Source: Acidimicrobiaceae bacterium (lineage in GTDB: Bacteria; Actinomycetota; Acidimicrobiia; Acidimicrobiales; Bog-793). From it: a DNA stretch of 13,373 bases. The stretch's first letter is position 1. Each line of letters opens with the position of its first letter. The stretch covers positions 1 to 13,373 of the forward strand of contig DAIDIA010000141.1 of assembly GCA_027459565.1 (NCBI GenBank). Direction: 5' to 3'. Under the pieces are notes generated by a model, which did no database searches, had not been told where the DNA came from, and was given only the letters and a program-made list of their open reading frames with translations. This document shows positions 6,800-12,349 of this stretch, piece after piece. The position numbers were made by a program, and so were the translations under genes.

Positions 6800-7537
6800 C
6801 AGCGGATCCTCCTCGATAACCCAGGTGCCAGGCTCCCAGGTAAAGCTTGAACAGACGTAGAGCGGAACGTGGTGGTTGCGGGCAAATTCGACCGAGCGCA
6901 GCGCAAGGACCTTCCCTCCCGTTGCCGCAATCTCCATCATCTCCTCGAACGAGACCGAATGCAGGCGTCGTGCGTTCGGCACGACGCGCGGATCACTCGA
7001 GAAGACTCCGGGGACATCGGTGTAGATCTCGCAGCGGTCCGCATTGAGCGCAGCTGCGAGGGCGACGGCGGTCGTATCGGATCCTCCGCGACCGAGCGTC
7101 GTCACGTCGTTGTCCGTCGACACCCCCTGGAAGCCGGCAACGACGGGAACGACTCCCTCGGCGAGCGCGCTGAGCAGCCGACCCGGACGGATCTCGAGGA
7201 TCTTCGCATTGGTGTGGGAGGTGTCCGTGACAATTCCCGCCTGACTCCCCGTGTACGAGGCGGCATCGATGCCGATGTCCGCAAGCGCCATGCACACCAG
7301 TGCCATCGAGATGCGCTCGCCCGAGGTCAGCAACATGTCGATCTCGCGACCCGGCTGGACGGAGGAGACGTCATCGGCGAGCCGGAGGAGGTCGTCGGTC
7401 GTCTTGCCCATCGCGCTCACCACGACGACCACGTCATCGCCGGCACGACGCGTCCGCGCGATCCGATCCGCGACCGCGCGGATCCGATCGGCGTCGGCGA
7501 CGGAACTCCCACCAAATTTCTGAACGGCTAGTGCCAC
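6320..7537 (-). CDS. lysC: aspartate kinase, alpha subunit
   Basis: Phosphorylates L-aspartate with ATP, the committed and feedback-regulated first step of the aspartate pathway; also named ask. It has 405 residues from GTG 7535-7537. The kinase domain (about 1-245) opens with VQKFGGSSVADADRI (Lys7 in KFGGSS) and contains TSGERISMALV, GFQGVSTDNDVTTLGRGGSD and DVPGVFSSDPR. Two ACT domains follow: VTIIGVPDRPGVAASLFRTL and VSIIGAGMKTHPGVTAQMFE, with the inhibitor-contact segment MIVQNTSTEGITDISFT. I prefer GTG 7537 to the TTG three codons upstream because VALAVQKFGGSS matches the family's N-terminus and a TAGTTT hexamer lies 7 nt before it. It is followed by asd, and the crotonase gene is upstream on the same strand. 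Confidence 0.96.
   Translation of the reverse strand: MALAVQKFGGSSVADADRIRAVADRIARTRRAGDDVVVVVSAMGKTTDDLLRLADDVSSVQPGREIDMLLTSGERISMALVCMALADIGIDAASYTGSQAGIVTDTSHTNAKILEIRPGRLLSALAEGVVPVVAGFQGVSTDNDVTTLGRGGSDTTAVALAAALNADRCEIYTDVPGVFSSDPRVVPNARRLHSVSFEEMMEIAATGGKVLALRSVEFARNHHVPLYVCSSFTWEPGTWVIEEDPLMEQPIVSAVTCVVSEAKVTIIGVPDRPGVAASLFRTLADELVNVDMIVQNTSTEGITDISFTVPQNELAVSRAAAERLAPVIGATSVLVDENIAEVSIIGAGMKTHPGVTAQMFEALYGANINIEMISTSPIRVSCVVRQEQADEAVRVLHAAFELDRA
6808..6814 (-). promoter_or_regulatory. internal Shine-Dalgarno GAGGAGG in ask
   Basis: GAGGAGG is 8 nt before ATG 6799, inside codons for VIEEDPLM. It decides the beta-subunit start. Confidence 0.75.
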
Positions 7538-7544
7538 GGGAGAC

Positions 7545-7550
7545 AAACTA
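7545..7550 (-). promoter_or_regulatory. -10-like TAGTTT before ask
   Basis: TAGTTT lies 7 nt before GTG 7537 on the minus strand; no convincing -35. It supports a leaderless ask mRNA starting at the GTG. Confidence 0.4.
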
Positions 7551-7613
7551 GTGGTTCAGCGAGAAGTTATACGCCCGCGACGAGACACCACCGCACAACC
7601 GGGCGTCGCCGTG

Positions 7614-8432
7614 TCAAAGCGGCCGTGCGGCGGTCTTTTCCGAACGTCTCGGCACCATTGACCGAAGTCGCCCCGCGACGCGCTGTCGTCGAGTGCTCTC
7701 GATGGGTGCGAACCGCGAGATCGAACCCTCGAGACGTCCACCTGGTCGAAAGCTCGCATAACGCAAGGCCGCGGCATCATCGACAAGCCGACCAACCACC
7801 ACGTCAAGGACCCGACGGTTTCCCGCCGTCGCCTCGGGCGACCACGCGGCCATCCTCTCGCCAAGAGCCAGTGCGGCGGCAACGAGTTCGTCGCGTTCGG
7901 CGATCTCCGCGACAAGGCCCGAACTCTTCGCCTCGTTTGCGTCGAGAACCTTGCCAGCGAGCAACATCGCTCGCGTCATCGATTCGCCGAGTTCATCGAC
8001 CAAAAGTCGCACCCCGGGAAGCGAATAGACGAGACCGAGGCGATTGGCCGGAATCGACATCCGCATCTCCGGCGAGGCGATCCGCACATCGGCCGCGAGC
8101 GCGAGTTCGAGCCCGCCACCGATCACATTGCCCTGCAATGCGGCGATGATCGGAACCTTCGCGCGGCGCAGCGCGGCGAAGTTCGATTCATGGGCGATGA
8201 GCGATTCCGCGTCACCCTCGGCGGCCTCCCGGAGGTCATAGCCGGCACAGAAGTCCGGGCCCTCGGCGTGGATCACGATCACCCGCGTGCCCTCCGGTGG
8301 CGACGAGACGGCCAACTCGATCGCCGAGATCGTCGATCGACCAAGGACATTTCGCCGAGCGGCATCGTCAAGGACGAGCTCGGTGACTCCGCTGTCGCGA
8401 TGGTGCACCCGCACCGGGGTCGAGGCAAGCAT
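7614..8432 (-). CDS. enoyl-CoA hydratase/isomerase (crotonase) family, altered active site
   Basis: Crotonase-fold protein acting on an unidentified acyl-CoA thioester, 272 residues from ATG 8432. The CoA and oxyanion-hole signatures are intact: FCAGYDLREA (about 60-69) and GNVIGGGLELALAADVRIA (about 103-121). Where rat mitochondrial hydratase has PEILLG (Glu144), this has PANRLG. Exactly 22 residues after that glycine, the position of Glu164 is also Ala (TRAMLLAG). Both hydratase acid/base residues are therefore absent, so simple water addition is doubtful. A decarboxylase, isomerase, thioesterase-like or catalytically weak member is possible. The Arg-rich C-terminus is unremarkable. ATG 8432 fits the fold's start (STPVRVHHRDSG). 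An in-frame ATG at 8501 has a TAGGCT hexamer 6 nt upstream, but its Arg/Pro-rich extension looks non-coding. Confidence 0.88.
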   Translation of the reverse strand: MLASTPVRVHHRDSGVTELVLDDAARRNVLGRSTISAIELAVSSPPEGTRVIVIHAEGPDFCAGYDLREAAEGDAESLIAHESNFAALRRAKVPIIAALQGNVIGGGLELALAADVRIASPEMRMSIPANRLGLVYSLPGVRLLVDELGESMTRAMLLAGKVLDANEAKSSGLVAEIAERDELVAAALALGERMAAWSPEATAGNRRVLDVVVGRLVDDAAALRYASFRPGGRLEGSISRFAPIESTRRQRVAGRLRSMVPRRSEKTAARPL

Positions 8433-8615
8433 GTGGCGCCTCGGCGGCGTGGGCCGGGGTGTCCGAAGCAGCCTCGGAAGTCGGCCGCGCATCAGGCTCA
8501 TCGTCCCAGCCTACGTCGCATTTTGCGCATTCCAGCGGACGCTTCGATGGTGGGTTCACCGCGACCGGTTGGCATCGGATCCTTCGGGCGGTCGACACTC
8601 GGGACAAAGAGCCAT
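8368..8615 (-). pseudogene. frame-disrupted small zinc-ribbon ORF (candidate)
   Basis: From ATG 8615 the frame reads MALCPECRPPEGSDANRSR and stops. A second minus frame over the same stretch carries RPLECAKCDVGWDDEPDARP, followed by an Ala/Glu/Asp-rich tail typical of real coding in this genome. Joining the frames after about codon 13 would give C-x2-C, a spacer of about 22 residues, then C-x2-C: a zinc-ribbon layout. The shift is a single base. This could be a decayed gene, a sequencing or assembly error, or coincidence. The tail frame stays open to 8368, overlapping the crotonase N-terminus by 65 bp. The ATG also overlaps the promoter region of the divergent cyclophilin gene. I do not know a function. 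Confidence 0.3.
8508..8513 (-). promoter_or_regulatory. -10-like TAGGCT upstream of crotonase gene
   Basis: TAGGCT is 6 nt before in-frame ATG 8501. It would either make the 8501 start leaderless or give a 5' leader of about 70 nt for ATG 8432. It lies inside the zinc-ribbon-like frame, so it may be accidental. Confidence 0.25.
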
Positions 8616-8621
8616 TAGCTT
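8592..8621 (+). promoter_or_regulatory. cyclophilin promoter, leaderless-type
   Basis: TCGACA (8592-8597, 5/6 match to -35) and TAGCTT (8616-8621) are separated by 18 nt. GTG 8630 starts 8 nt after the -10. There is no Shine-Dalgarno site. This supports GTG 8630 over longer reading of the frame. Confidence 0.5.
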
Positions 8622-8629
8622 TCTCTCTC

Positions 8630-9508
8630 GTGCCCAGTGAAAAACGAGCTCGCCAGAGAGCAATGCGTCAGGTCAAAGTCGCCCAGGAACAGCGCAGGGC
8701 GAAGCGTATGAAGCAGGCGCGACGTGTCCTGAGCGGACTCGTCGTTGTCGCTGTCGTCATCTTGCTGGTCGTCCTGCTCTCGAACAAGCCGGCGAAGAAG
8801 GCTGCCTCGAACACCACGACGACGACGGTCGCATCTTCGTCGACAACAACATCTGGCCCCGCGAGCTCGACGACCGCGCCGGGCTCCGCGACGACGACTC
8901 CCTCCATGGTCACCGTGAGCACACCCGTCGCCCCGGTGTGTCCGCCAGTCTCCGGTTCGACCAAGCGCTATATCAATTTCACCAAGGCTCCCGCGATGTG
9001 CATCAGCACGGGCGCAAGCTACAAGGCGGAGGTGACCACCGATGTCGGCAGTTTCGTCATCAGCCTCGCGTCGAACAATCCCGTCGCGACGAACAACTTC
9101 GTGTTCCTCTCCCGCTACCACTTCTATGACTCGACGATCTTCCATCGGGTGATCCCGGGATTCATGGATCAAGGCGGCGATCCCACCGGGACCGGCACCG
9201 GCGGCCCAGGCTATGCGTGGACCGGGAACGTGCCAACGGGTTCTTGCACCGCGAACAACAGCTGCTACCCCGTGGGCACGGTGGCGATGGCGAACTCGGG
9301 TTCCACGAGTTCGAACGGGAGCCAGTTCTTCATCATGGCCGGAACCAGCTCGCCGCTTCCCGCGAGCTACACCGTCATCGGAACGGTCACCTCCGGTCTC
9401 AGCGTTGTCGAGAAGATCAATGCGGATGGAAACGCCAATGCAAGCGCAAACGGAGTACCGCCGGTCGTGACACACCACATCGTCTCTATTTCGATTGTCC
9501 AGTCCTGA
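8630..9508 (+). CDS. membrane-anchored cyclophilin-type peptidyl-prolyl isomerase
   Basis: Predicted extracytoplasmic peptidyl-prolyl cis-trans isomerase, 292 residues. A basic cytoplasmic segment (1-32, Arg/Lys-rich) precedes one transmembrane helix (about 33-51). A Ser/Thr/Ala low-complexity linker follows (about 60-97), then a cyclophilin domain to the C-terminus. Signature motifs are FHRVIPGFMDQGGDPTGTGT, with the catalytic Arg in FHR, and NGSQFFIMAG. SCTANNSC adds two cysteines that could form a disulfide outside the cell. No lipobox is present, so a signal anchor is likelier than a lipoprotein. GTG 8630 is chosen because VPSEKRARQRA is the usual opening and the promoter fits; the frame is open upstream to 8459 but reads as non-coding. 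It is followed 75 bp later by a soluble paralogue. Confidence 0.92.
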   Translation: MPSEKRARQRAMRQVKVAQEQRRAKRMKQARRVLSGLVVVAVVILLVVLLSNKPAKKAASNTTTTTVASSSTTTSGPASSTTAPGSATTTPSMVTVSTPVAPVCPPVSGSTKRYINFTKAPAMCISTGASYKAEVTTDVGSFVISLASNNPVATNNFVFLSRYHFYDSTIFHRVIPGFMDQGGDPTGTGTGGPGYAWTGNVPTGSCTANNSCYPVGTVAMANSGSTSSNGSQFFIMAGTSSPLPASYTVIGTVTSGLSVVEKINADGNANASANGVPPVVTHHIVSISIVQS

Positions 9509-9539
9509 CACCTTCGATCTCTCACGCACCATCGATCGC

Positions 9540-9560
9540 TGTCGCGCCCCACGCGCGACA
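9540..9560. repeat. inverted repeat between the two cyclophilin genes
   Basis: TGTCGCG (9540-9546), 7-nt loop, CGCGACA (9554-9560). It lies between the paralogues, with CCTAGAG rather than a T-run behind it. It could attenuate read-through, stabilise the upstream mRNA end or bind a regulator. Confidence 0.4.
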
Positions 9561-9583
9561 CCCTAGAGAAAGCAGATCCCACC

Positions 9584-10138
9584 ATGACCGTCGAATGCCC
9601 AGCAACGGATGGATCCTCCGCAAAGACCCAGAAGTTCTCCGGCCGGCCCCCGATGTGCATCGATGTGACGAAGCGTTACAGCGCGGTCATGGTGACGAAC
9701 AAGGGAACCATCACCTTTGCCCTTGATGCGCTCGCGGCTCCGCAGACGGTGAACAATTTTGTGTTCCTCGCGCGCTACCACTACTACGACGACGTCGTCT
9801 TCCACCGGATCATCCCGGGCTTTGTCGTCCAGGGCGGGGATCCCACCGGAACGGGTACCGGCGGTCCGGGTTATCGGTTCGATGACGAGCTGCCCAAGGC
9901 CGGGCGCTACGAGATCGGGTCTCTCGCGATGGCGAATGCCGGACCCAACACGAACGGCAGCCAGTTCTTCATCATCTGTGGCCCATCCGGGGCACAGCTT
10001 CCTCCGCTCTACGCATTGTTCGGCAAGGCGGTCTCGGGTCTCGAGACGGTCGCGGCGCTCGAGGCGGTCGGAAGCTCCTCTGGACGGACATCGGAGACCG
10101 TGAAGATGCTGTCGGTGACGATCATCGAAGCCGAATAG
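9584..10138 (+). CDS. soluble cyclophilin-type peptidyl-prolyl isomerase
   Basis: Cytoplasmic peptidyl-prolyl cis-trans isomerase, 184 residues, with no signal or membrane helix. The cyclophilin core has FHRIIPGFVVQGGDPTGTGT (about 75-94) and TNGSQFFIICG. Its N-terminal ECPATDGSSAKTQKF...PPMCID aligns with VCPPVSGSTKRYINF...APAMCIS of the preceding gene, so homology begins exactly where that protein's linker ends; this one resembles the same protein without anchor and linker. The external SCTANNSC cysteine insertion is also missing, as expected for a cytoplasmic protein. ATG 9584 has only a weak purine stretch (GAGAAAG) upstream. A TAGAGA hexamer near 9563 could be a -10, so a separate promoter is possible besides read-through from the first gene. 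Confidence 0.93.
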   Translation: MTVECPATDGSSAKTQKFSGRPPMCIDVTKRYSAVMVTNKGTITFALDALAAPQTVNNFVFLARYHYYDDVVFHRIIPGFVVQGGDPTGTGTGGPGYRFDDELPKAGRYEIGSLAMANAGPNTNGSQFFIICGPSGAQLPPLYALFGKAVSGLETVAALEAVGSSSGRTSETVKMLSVTIIEAE

Positions 10139-10142
10139 CCAA

Positions 10143-10162
10143 CTCCCCGCAAGGCGGAGGGG
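10143..10162. terminator. hairpin between cyclophilin and S51 peptidase genes
   Basis: CTCCCCGC (10143-10150), loop AAG, then GCGG-A-GGGG (10154-10162) with one bulged A and a T-G pair. It fills the 25-bp gap between convergent stop codons and could terminate both transcripts. The following TCTAT is only weakly U-rich. Confidence 0.5.
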
Positions 10163-10163
10163 T

Positions 10164-10853
10164 CTATCCGATCCGCTTTCCTGCCAGTGCCTCGAGTCCG
10201 GTCTCACGTCCACCGAGGAAGACCTCGACCGGACCCGAACCCACGACCCCCCACGTCCCGTCCGATAACAGGAGGACCCCGGTCGCCTCGCCGAGCGCCA
10301 CGACGGCGCACGAGCTGTCCGCGAGGGAGAGCGTGCGCTCGAGTTGGACATTGCGCTGCGCCCGGTAGTGGGGCATCACCGCGACATCGCTGACGAGGCC
10401 GAGTCCGACGGTGAATGCTCCCCCTCGCGGATCGATCATCGGATCGGTCAATGCCATCGCCCCGGCGGAAGAACCGGCGACGAGCGCGCCGTTGTGCCAG
10501 GCGGAGCGGAGCGCGTCGAAGACGAGTGAGTCCTTCAGCGTCACGCGGAGATGGAGTGGCGATCCACCCGAGAGGTAGATGAACCTCGCCTCGCGGACAG
10601 CGTCGGCAAAGATCTCGCTCTCCGCGTCGCCGCGACTGAGGACCATGCAGCCATCCACCGTCGCGCCGAGATCCCGATAGCGCCGCGACGCAGTTTCGAC
10701 CGCCGCCTTGGGATTCTCGTATGCGGCTGCGGTAGGCAGAACCAGGACGTGTTCACCGCCAAGCTCGACAAGCCTCCTGTCGATCGCGTCGTCACCGAGC
10801 CACTCCCCGCCTCCGATCAATGCGAGGGGACCGTGAGGCGAGCTGTCGTTCAT
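10164..10853 (-). CDS. S51-family peptidase (peptidase E/cyanophycinase-like)
   Basis: Predicted serine peptidase of MEROPS family S51, class I glutamine amidotransferase-like fold, 229 residues, cytoplasmic. Known members are dipeptidase E (N-terminal Asp dipeptides) and cyanophycinase. Landmarks: LALIGGGEW (10-18), VLVLPTAAAYENP (about 36-48), FIYLSGGSPLHL (91-102) and the nucleophile elbow GSSAGAM with Ser129. His162 (VMPHYR) and Glu189 (ALGEATG) are candidates for the rest of the triad. The length is close to peptidase E and shorter than typical cyanophycinase, so a dipeptidase-like role is likelier. ATG 10853 has a good Shine-Dalgarno (AAGGAG, 5-nt spacer), consistent with an internal operon gene. 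It follows the histidine phosphatase gene by 41 bp. Confidence 0.88.
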   Translation of the reverse strand: MNDSSPHGPLALIGGGEWLGDDAIDRRLVELGGEHVLVLPTAAAYENPKAAVETASRRYRDLGATVDGCMVLSRGDAESEIFADAVREARFIYLSGGSPLHLRVTLKDSLVFDALRSAWHNGALVAGSSAGAMALTDPMIDPRGGAFTVGLGLVSDVAVMPHYRAQRNVQLERTLSLADSSCAVVALGEATGVLLLSDGTWGVVGSGPVEVFLGGRETGLEALAGKRIG

Positions 10854-10858
10854 CGAGA

Positions 10859-10864
10859 CTCCTT
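10859..10864 (-). promoter_or_regulatory. Shine-Dalgarno AAGGAG for S51 peptidase
   Basis: AAGGAG lies 5 nt before ATG 10853. It fixes the start and contrasts with the SD-less operon-first genes nearby. Confidence 0.65.
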
Positions 10865-10873
10865 GTTCATTGA

Positions 10874-10887
10874 TCGAGCCTGCTCGA
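10874..10887. repeat. short inverted repeat in phosphatase-peptidase gap
   Basis: TCGAGC (10874-10879), two bases, GCTCGA (10882-10887), in the 41-bp spacer just upstream of the AAGGAG site. It could form a small stem or be a dimeric protein site; GC-rich sequence yields such repeats by chance. Confidence 0.3.
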
Positions 10888-10894
10888 AATGCAT

Positions 10895-11395
10895 CTATGC
10901 ACGCGGCGCAGGAAGAAAACGCATATCGGGCGGCGACTGCTCCACACCGCTCAGGACCACCATCGATCCCTTCTTGATCTTGGGATACTTGCTGTGCGGG
11001 GCCGAACCGTCACTCAGCAGTTCGATGATTCCCGGGATCACGTCCCCGTGGCTGCATGCGACGAGCGTTCCGTTGCCCTCGGCGACGAGATCGAGCAGCT
11101 CGCTCCACGACTCCCTCGGGTCGCTTCCCTCGAACAGCTCATCGACCTCTTCGATCTCAAGCGACAGTCTCTCCGCGAGCGGCGCGACGGTCGAAAGACA
11201 GCGCTTCGCCCTGCTCGAGACGATCTGCCGCGGGTCATAGGCAAGGAGGATCTCCGCGATCGCCAGAGCCTGCTGCTCGCCCTTTGCGGTGAGGGGACGG
11301 AGGTAATCGGGCTGCTCGTAGACACCGCGATCGCCGGCATCCGCGTGGCGGACGAGGATGATCCGATCCGATGATGCGAACGCGCCGCCCATCAT
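10895..11395 (-). CDS. SixA-like histidine phosphatase
   Basis: Member of the histidine phosphatase (phosphoglycerate mutase-like) superfamily, 166 residues, resembling SixA-type phosphohistidine phosphatases. The nucleophile is His17 in the RHG-type motif ILVRHADAG. A second core histidine lies in VACSHGDVIPG, and SSRAKRCLSTVAPLA carries the conserved phosphate-binding arginine. The short single-domain length fits SixA, but the substrate (phosphohistidine protein or small phosphoester) cannot be told. Two tandem ATGs occur, at 11395 and 11392. The first overlaps the TGA of the transporter gene as TGATG, which argues for translational coupling. It is the middle gene of transporter-phosphatase-peptidase, all on the minus strand. 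Confidence 0.88.
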   Translation of the reverse strand: MMGGAFASSDRIILVRHADAGDRGVYEQPDYLRPLTAKGEQQALAIAEILLAYDPRQIVSSRAKRCLSTVAPLAERLSLEIEEVDELFEGSDPRESWSELLDLVAEGNGTLVACSHGDVIPGIIELLSDGSAPHSKYPKIKKGSMVVLSGVEQSPPDMRFLPAPRA

Positions 11396-12162
11396 CAGGC
11401 CCCACCGATCAGGGCGCCGATTCCGTAGGTCACGCCGCCTGCCACGGCACAGATGAGCAGCGACCGCAGTGCCGAGAACCCCGGGGAACGCAGTGTGAAG
11501 AACGAGAGCCCGGCTCCGACGGTGACCGACGCGAGCACCGTCAGACCGATGGCCACGAGCGCGACGGTCAGTGACCCTGAACCCCCGAGGAACGGAATGA
11601 GGGGGATGAACGCGCCGAGTGCGAAGGTGAGGAATGAACTCGTCGCGGCCTGCATTGGAGAGCCGAGCCATCCCGGATCGATGCCGAGCTCCTCGCGCGC
11701 GTGCGCGGCGAGCGCGAGCTTGGGATCCGACATCAGCTCGATCGCGAGTTGATGCGCCACATCGACCGAGATTCCGCGTTTGACGTAGATCGCCTCGAGC
11801 TCGAGTAGCTCTGCGGCCGGCTGGTTCTCCAGCTCGTCCCTCTCTGTCGCGAGCTCCCTCTCGAATACCTCGCGTTGGCCGCTCATCGAGATGTACTCAC
11901 CCGCCGCCATCGAGAAGGAACCACCGAAGAGGCCCGCGAGGCCCGCGAGGCGAATGACTCCTCCTCCAGGGTGGGCGCCGAGGGTGCCGAGCACGAGAGA
12001 GACATTGGAGACAAGGCCATCGTTGAAGCCAAAGATGGCCGCGCGCAGCGAACCGTTGCGCACATCGCGGTGCGTCCGGGTTCCGCCATGGAAGCCCTCG
12101 CCCTCGGATCTCCCGAGGCCGAACTGCGACTGGATGTACGTCGAGACCCTGTTCGCTGGCAT
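11395..12162 (-). CDS. VIT1/CCC1-family transporter
   Basis: Integral membrane protein of the VIT1/CCC1 family, 255 residues. Characterised relatives export or sequester Fe2+ and Mn2+ by proton antiport; the metal here is an inference. LRAAIFGFNDGLVSNVSLVLG (about 40-60) is the family's first helix, followed by GGSFSMAAGEYISMSGQREV, another hallmark. A hydrophilic Glu-rich segment (about 97-155, EVFERELATERDELE) corresponds to the metal-binding helical domain between helices 2 and 3. Three hydrophobic stretches complete the five-helix plan (FLTFALGAFIPLIPFL; VALVAIGLTVLASVTVGAGL; LLICAVAGGVTYGIGALIG). ATG 12162 is chosen because TAGCGT lies 7 nt upstream; an in-frame GTG at 12192 would add ten residues and destroy that spacing. 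It is first gene of a three-gene minus-strand unit, divergent from the response regulator. Confidence 0.9.
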   Translation of the reverse strand: MPANRVSTYIQSQFGLGRSEGEGFHGGTRTHRDVRNGSLRAAIFGFNDGLVSNVSLVLGTLGAHPGGGVIRLAGLAGLFGGSFSMAAGEYISMSGQREVFERELATERDELENQPAAELLELEAIYVKRGISVDVAHQLAIELMSDPKLALAAHAREELGIDPGWLGSPMQAATSSFLTFALGAFIPLIPFLGGSGSLTVALVAIGLTVLASVTVGAGLSFFTLRSPGFSALRSLLICAVAGGVTYGIGALIGGA

Positions 12163-12169
12163 CAAATCA

Positions 12170-12175
12170 ACGCTA
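12170..12175 (-). promoter_or_regulatory. -10-like TAGCGT before VIT1-type gene
   Basis: TAGCGT lies 7 nt before ATG 12162 on the minus strand, the same hexamer as before the PAC2 gene. No strong -35 is visible. A leaderless mRNA is suggested. Confidence 0.45.
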
Positions 12176-12241
12176 GCGCCGATGGCGAGCACTGATCGAC
12201 TGCGTGTTCTGAGCGGAGCTCCATGTTTGGCTCGGTCGAGA

Positions 12242-12274
12242 ATTCTTCAACGCTTCACGTGAAGTTCACCCTCC
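12242..12274. promoter_or_regulatory. PHO-box-like direct repeats, candidate operator
   Basis: Three 11-bp units in register: ATTCTTCAACG (12242-12252), CTTCACGTGAA (12253-12263) and GTTCACCCTCC (12264-12274). The last two share TTCAC and resemble the GTTCACC direct-repeat units bound by actinobacterial PhoP and RegX3-type regulators. CTTCACGTGAAG (12253-12264) is also a perfect 12-bp palindrome. The site lies between the divergent transporter and response-regulator genes, about 75 bp before the regulator's start, so autoregulation is plausible. Confidence 0.45.
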
Positions 12275-12343
12275 CAACGTGTTCTCGTCACTCGCGAGCT
12301 CGACAATGAAACGGGTCCATCCCTTCCCGCGAGTCCAATGCCC

Positions 12344-12349
12344 AGGAGG
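12344..12349 (+). promoter_or_regulatory. AGGAGG overlapping the response-regulator start
   Basis: A strong Shine-Dalgarno hexamer whose last G is the first base of GTG 12349, the only standard start codon in this frame before the receiver domain. The spacing would suit initiation near 12358 (codon ACG, 8-nt spacer). Confidence 0.45.

Noticed and set aside
8459..8629. 57-residue N-terminal extension of the anchored cyclophilin
   Set aside because: Crosses its likely promoter, and the VPSEKRARQRA start at GTG 8630 fits the family; the extension has no coding character.
8819..8910. Repetitive ACGACG/TCGACG-like tract
   Set aside because: It is codon-level repetition encoding the Thr/Ser/Ala linker of the anchored cyclophilin, not a CRISPR array or a DNA repeat element.
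8615..9532. 305-codon minus frame opposite the anchored cyclophilin
   Set aside because: Arg/Asp/His repeats mirroring the Ser/Thr linker and cyclophilin codons; no independent evidence.
11396..11671. 92-residue N-terminal extension of the histidine phosphatase
   Set aside because: Runs inside the transporter gene, is Arg-rich and lacks a domain; the TGATG overlap start is far better.
12291..12302. CTCGCGAG and CGAGCTCG palindromes upstream of the response regulator
   Set aside because: Short CG-rich palindromes are frequent throughout this sequence, so they carry little weight alone.
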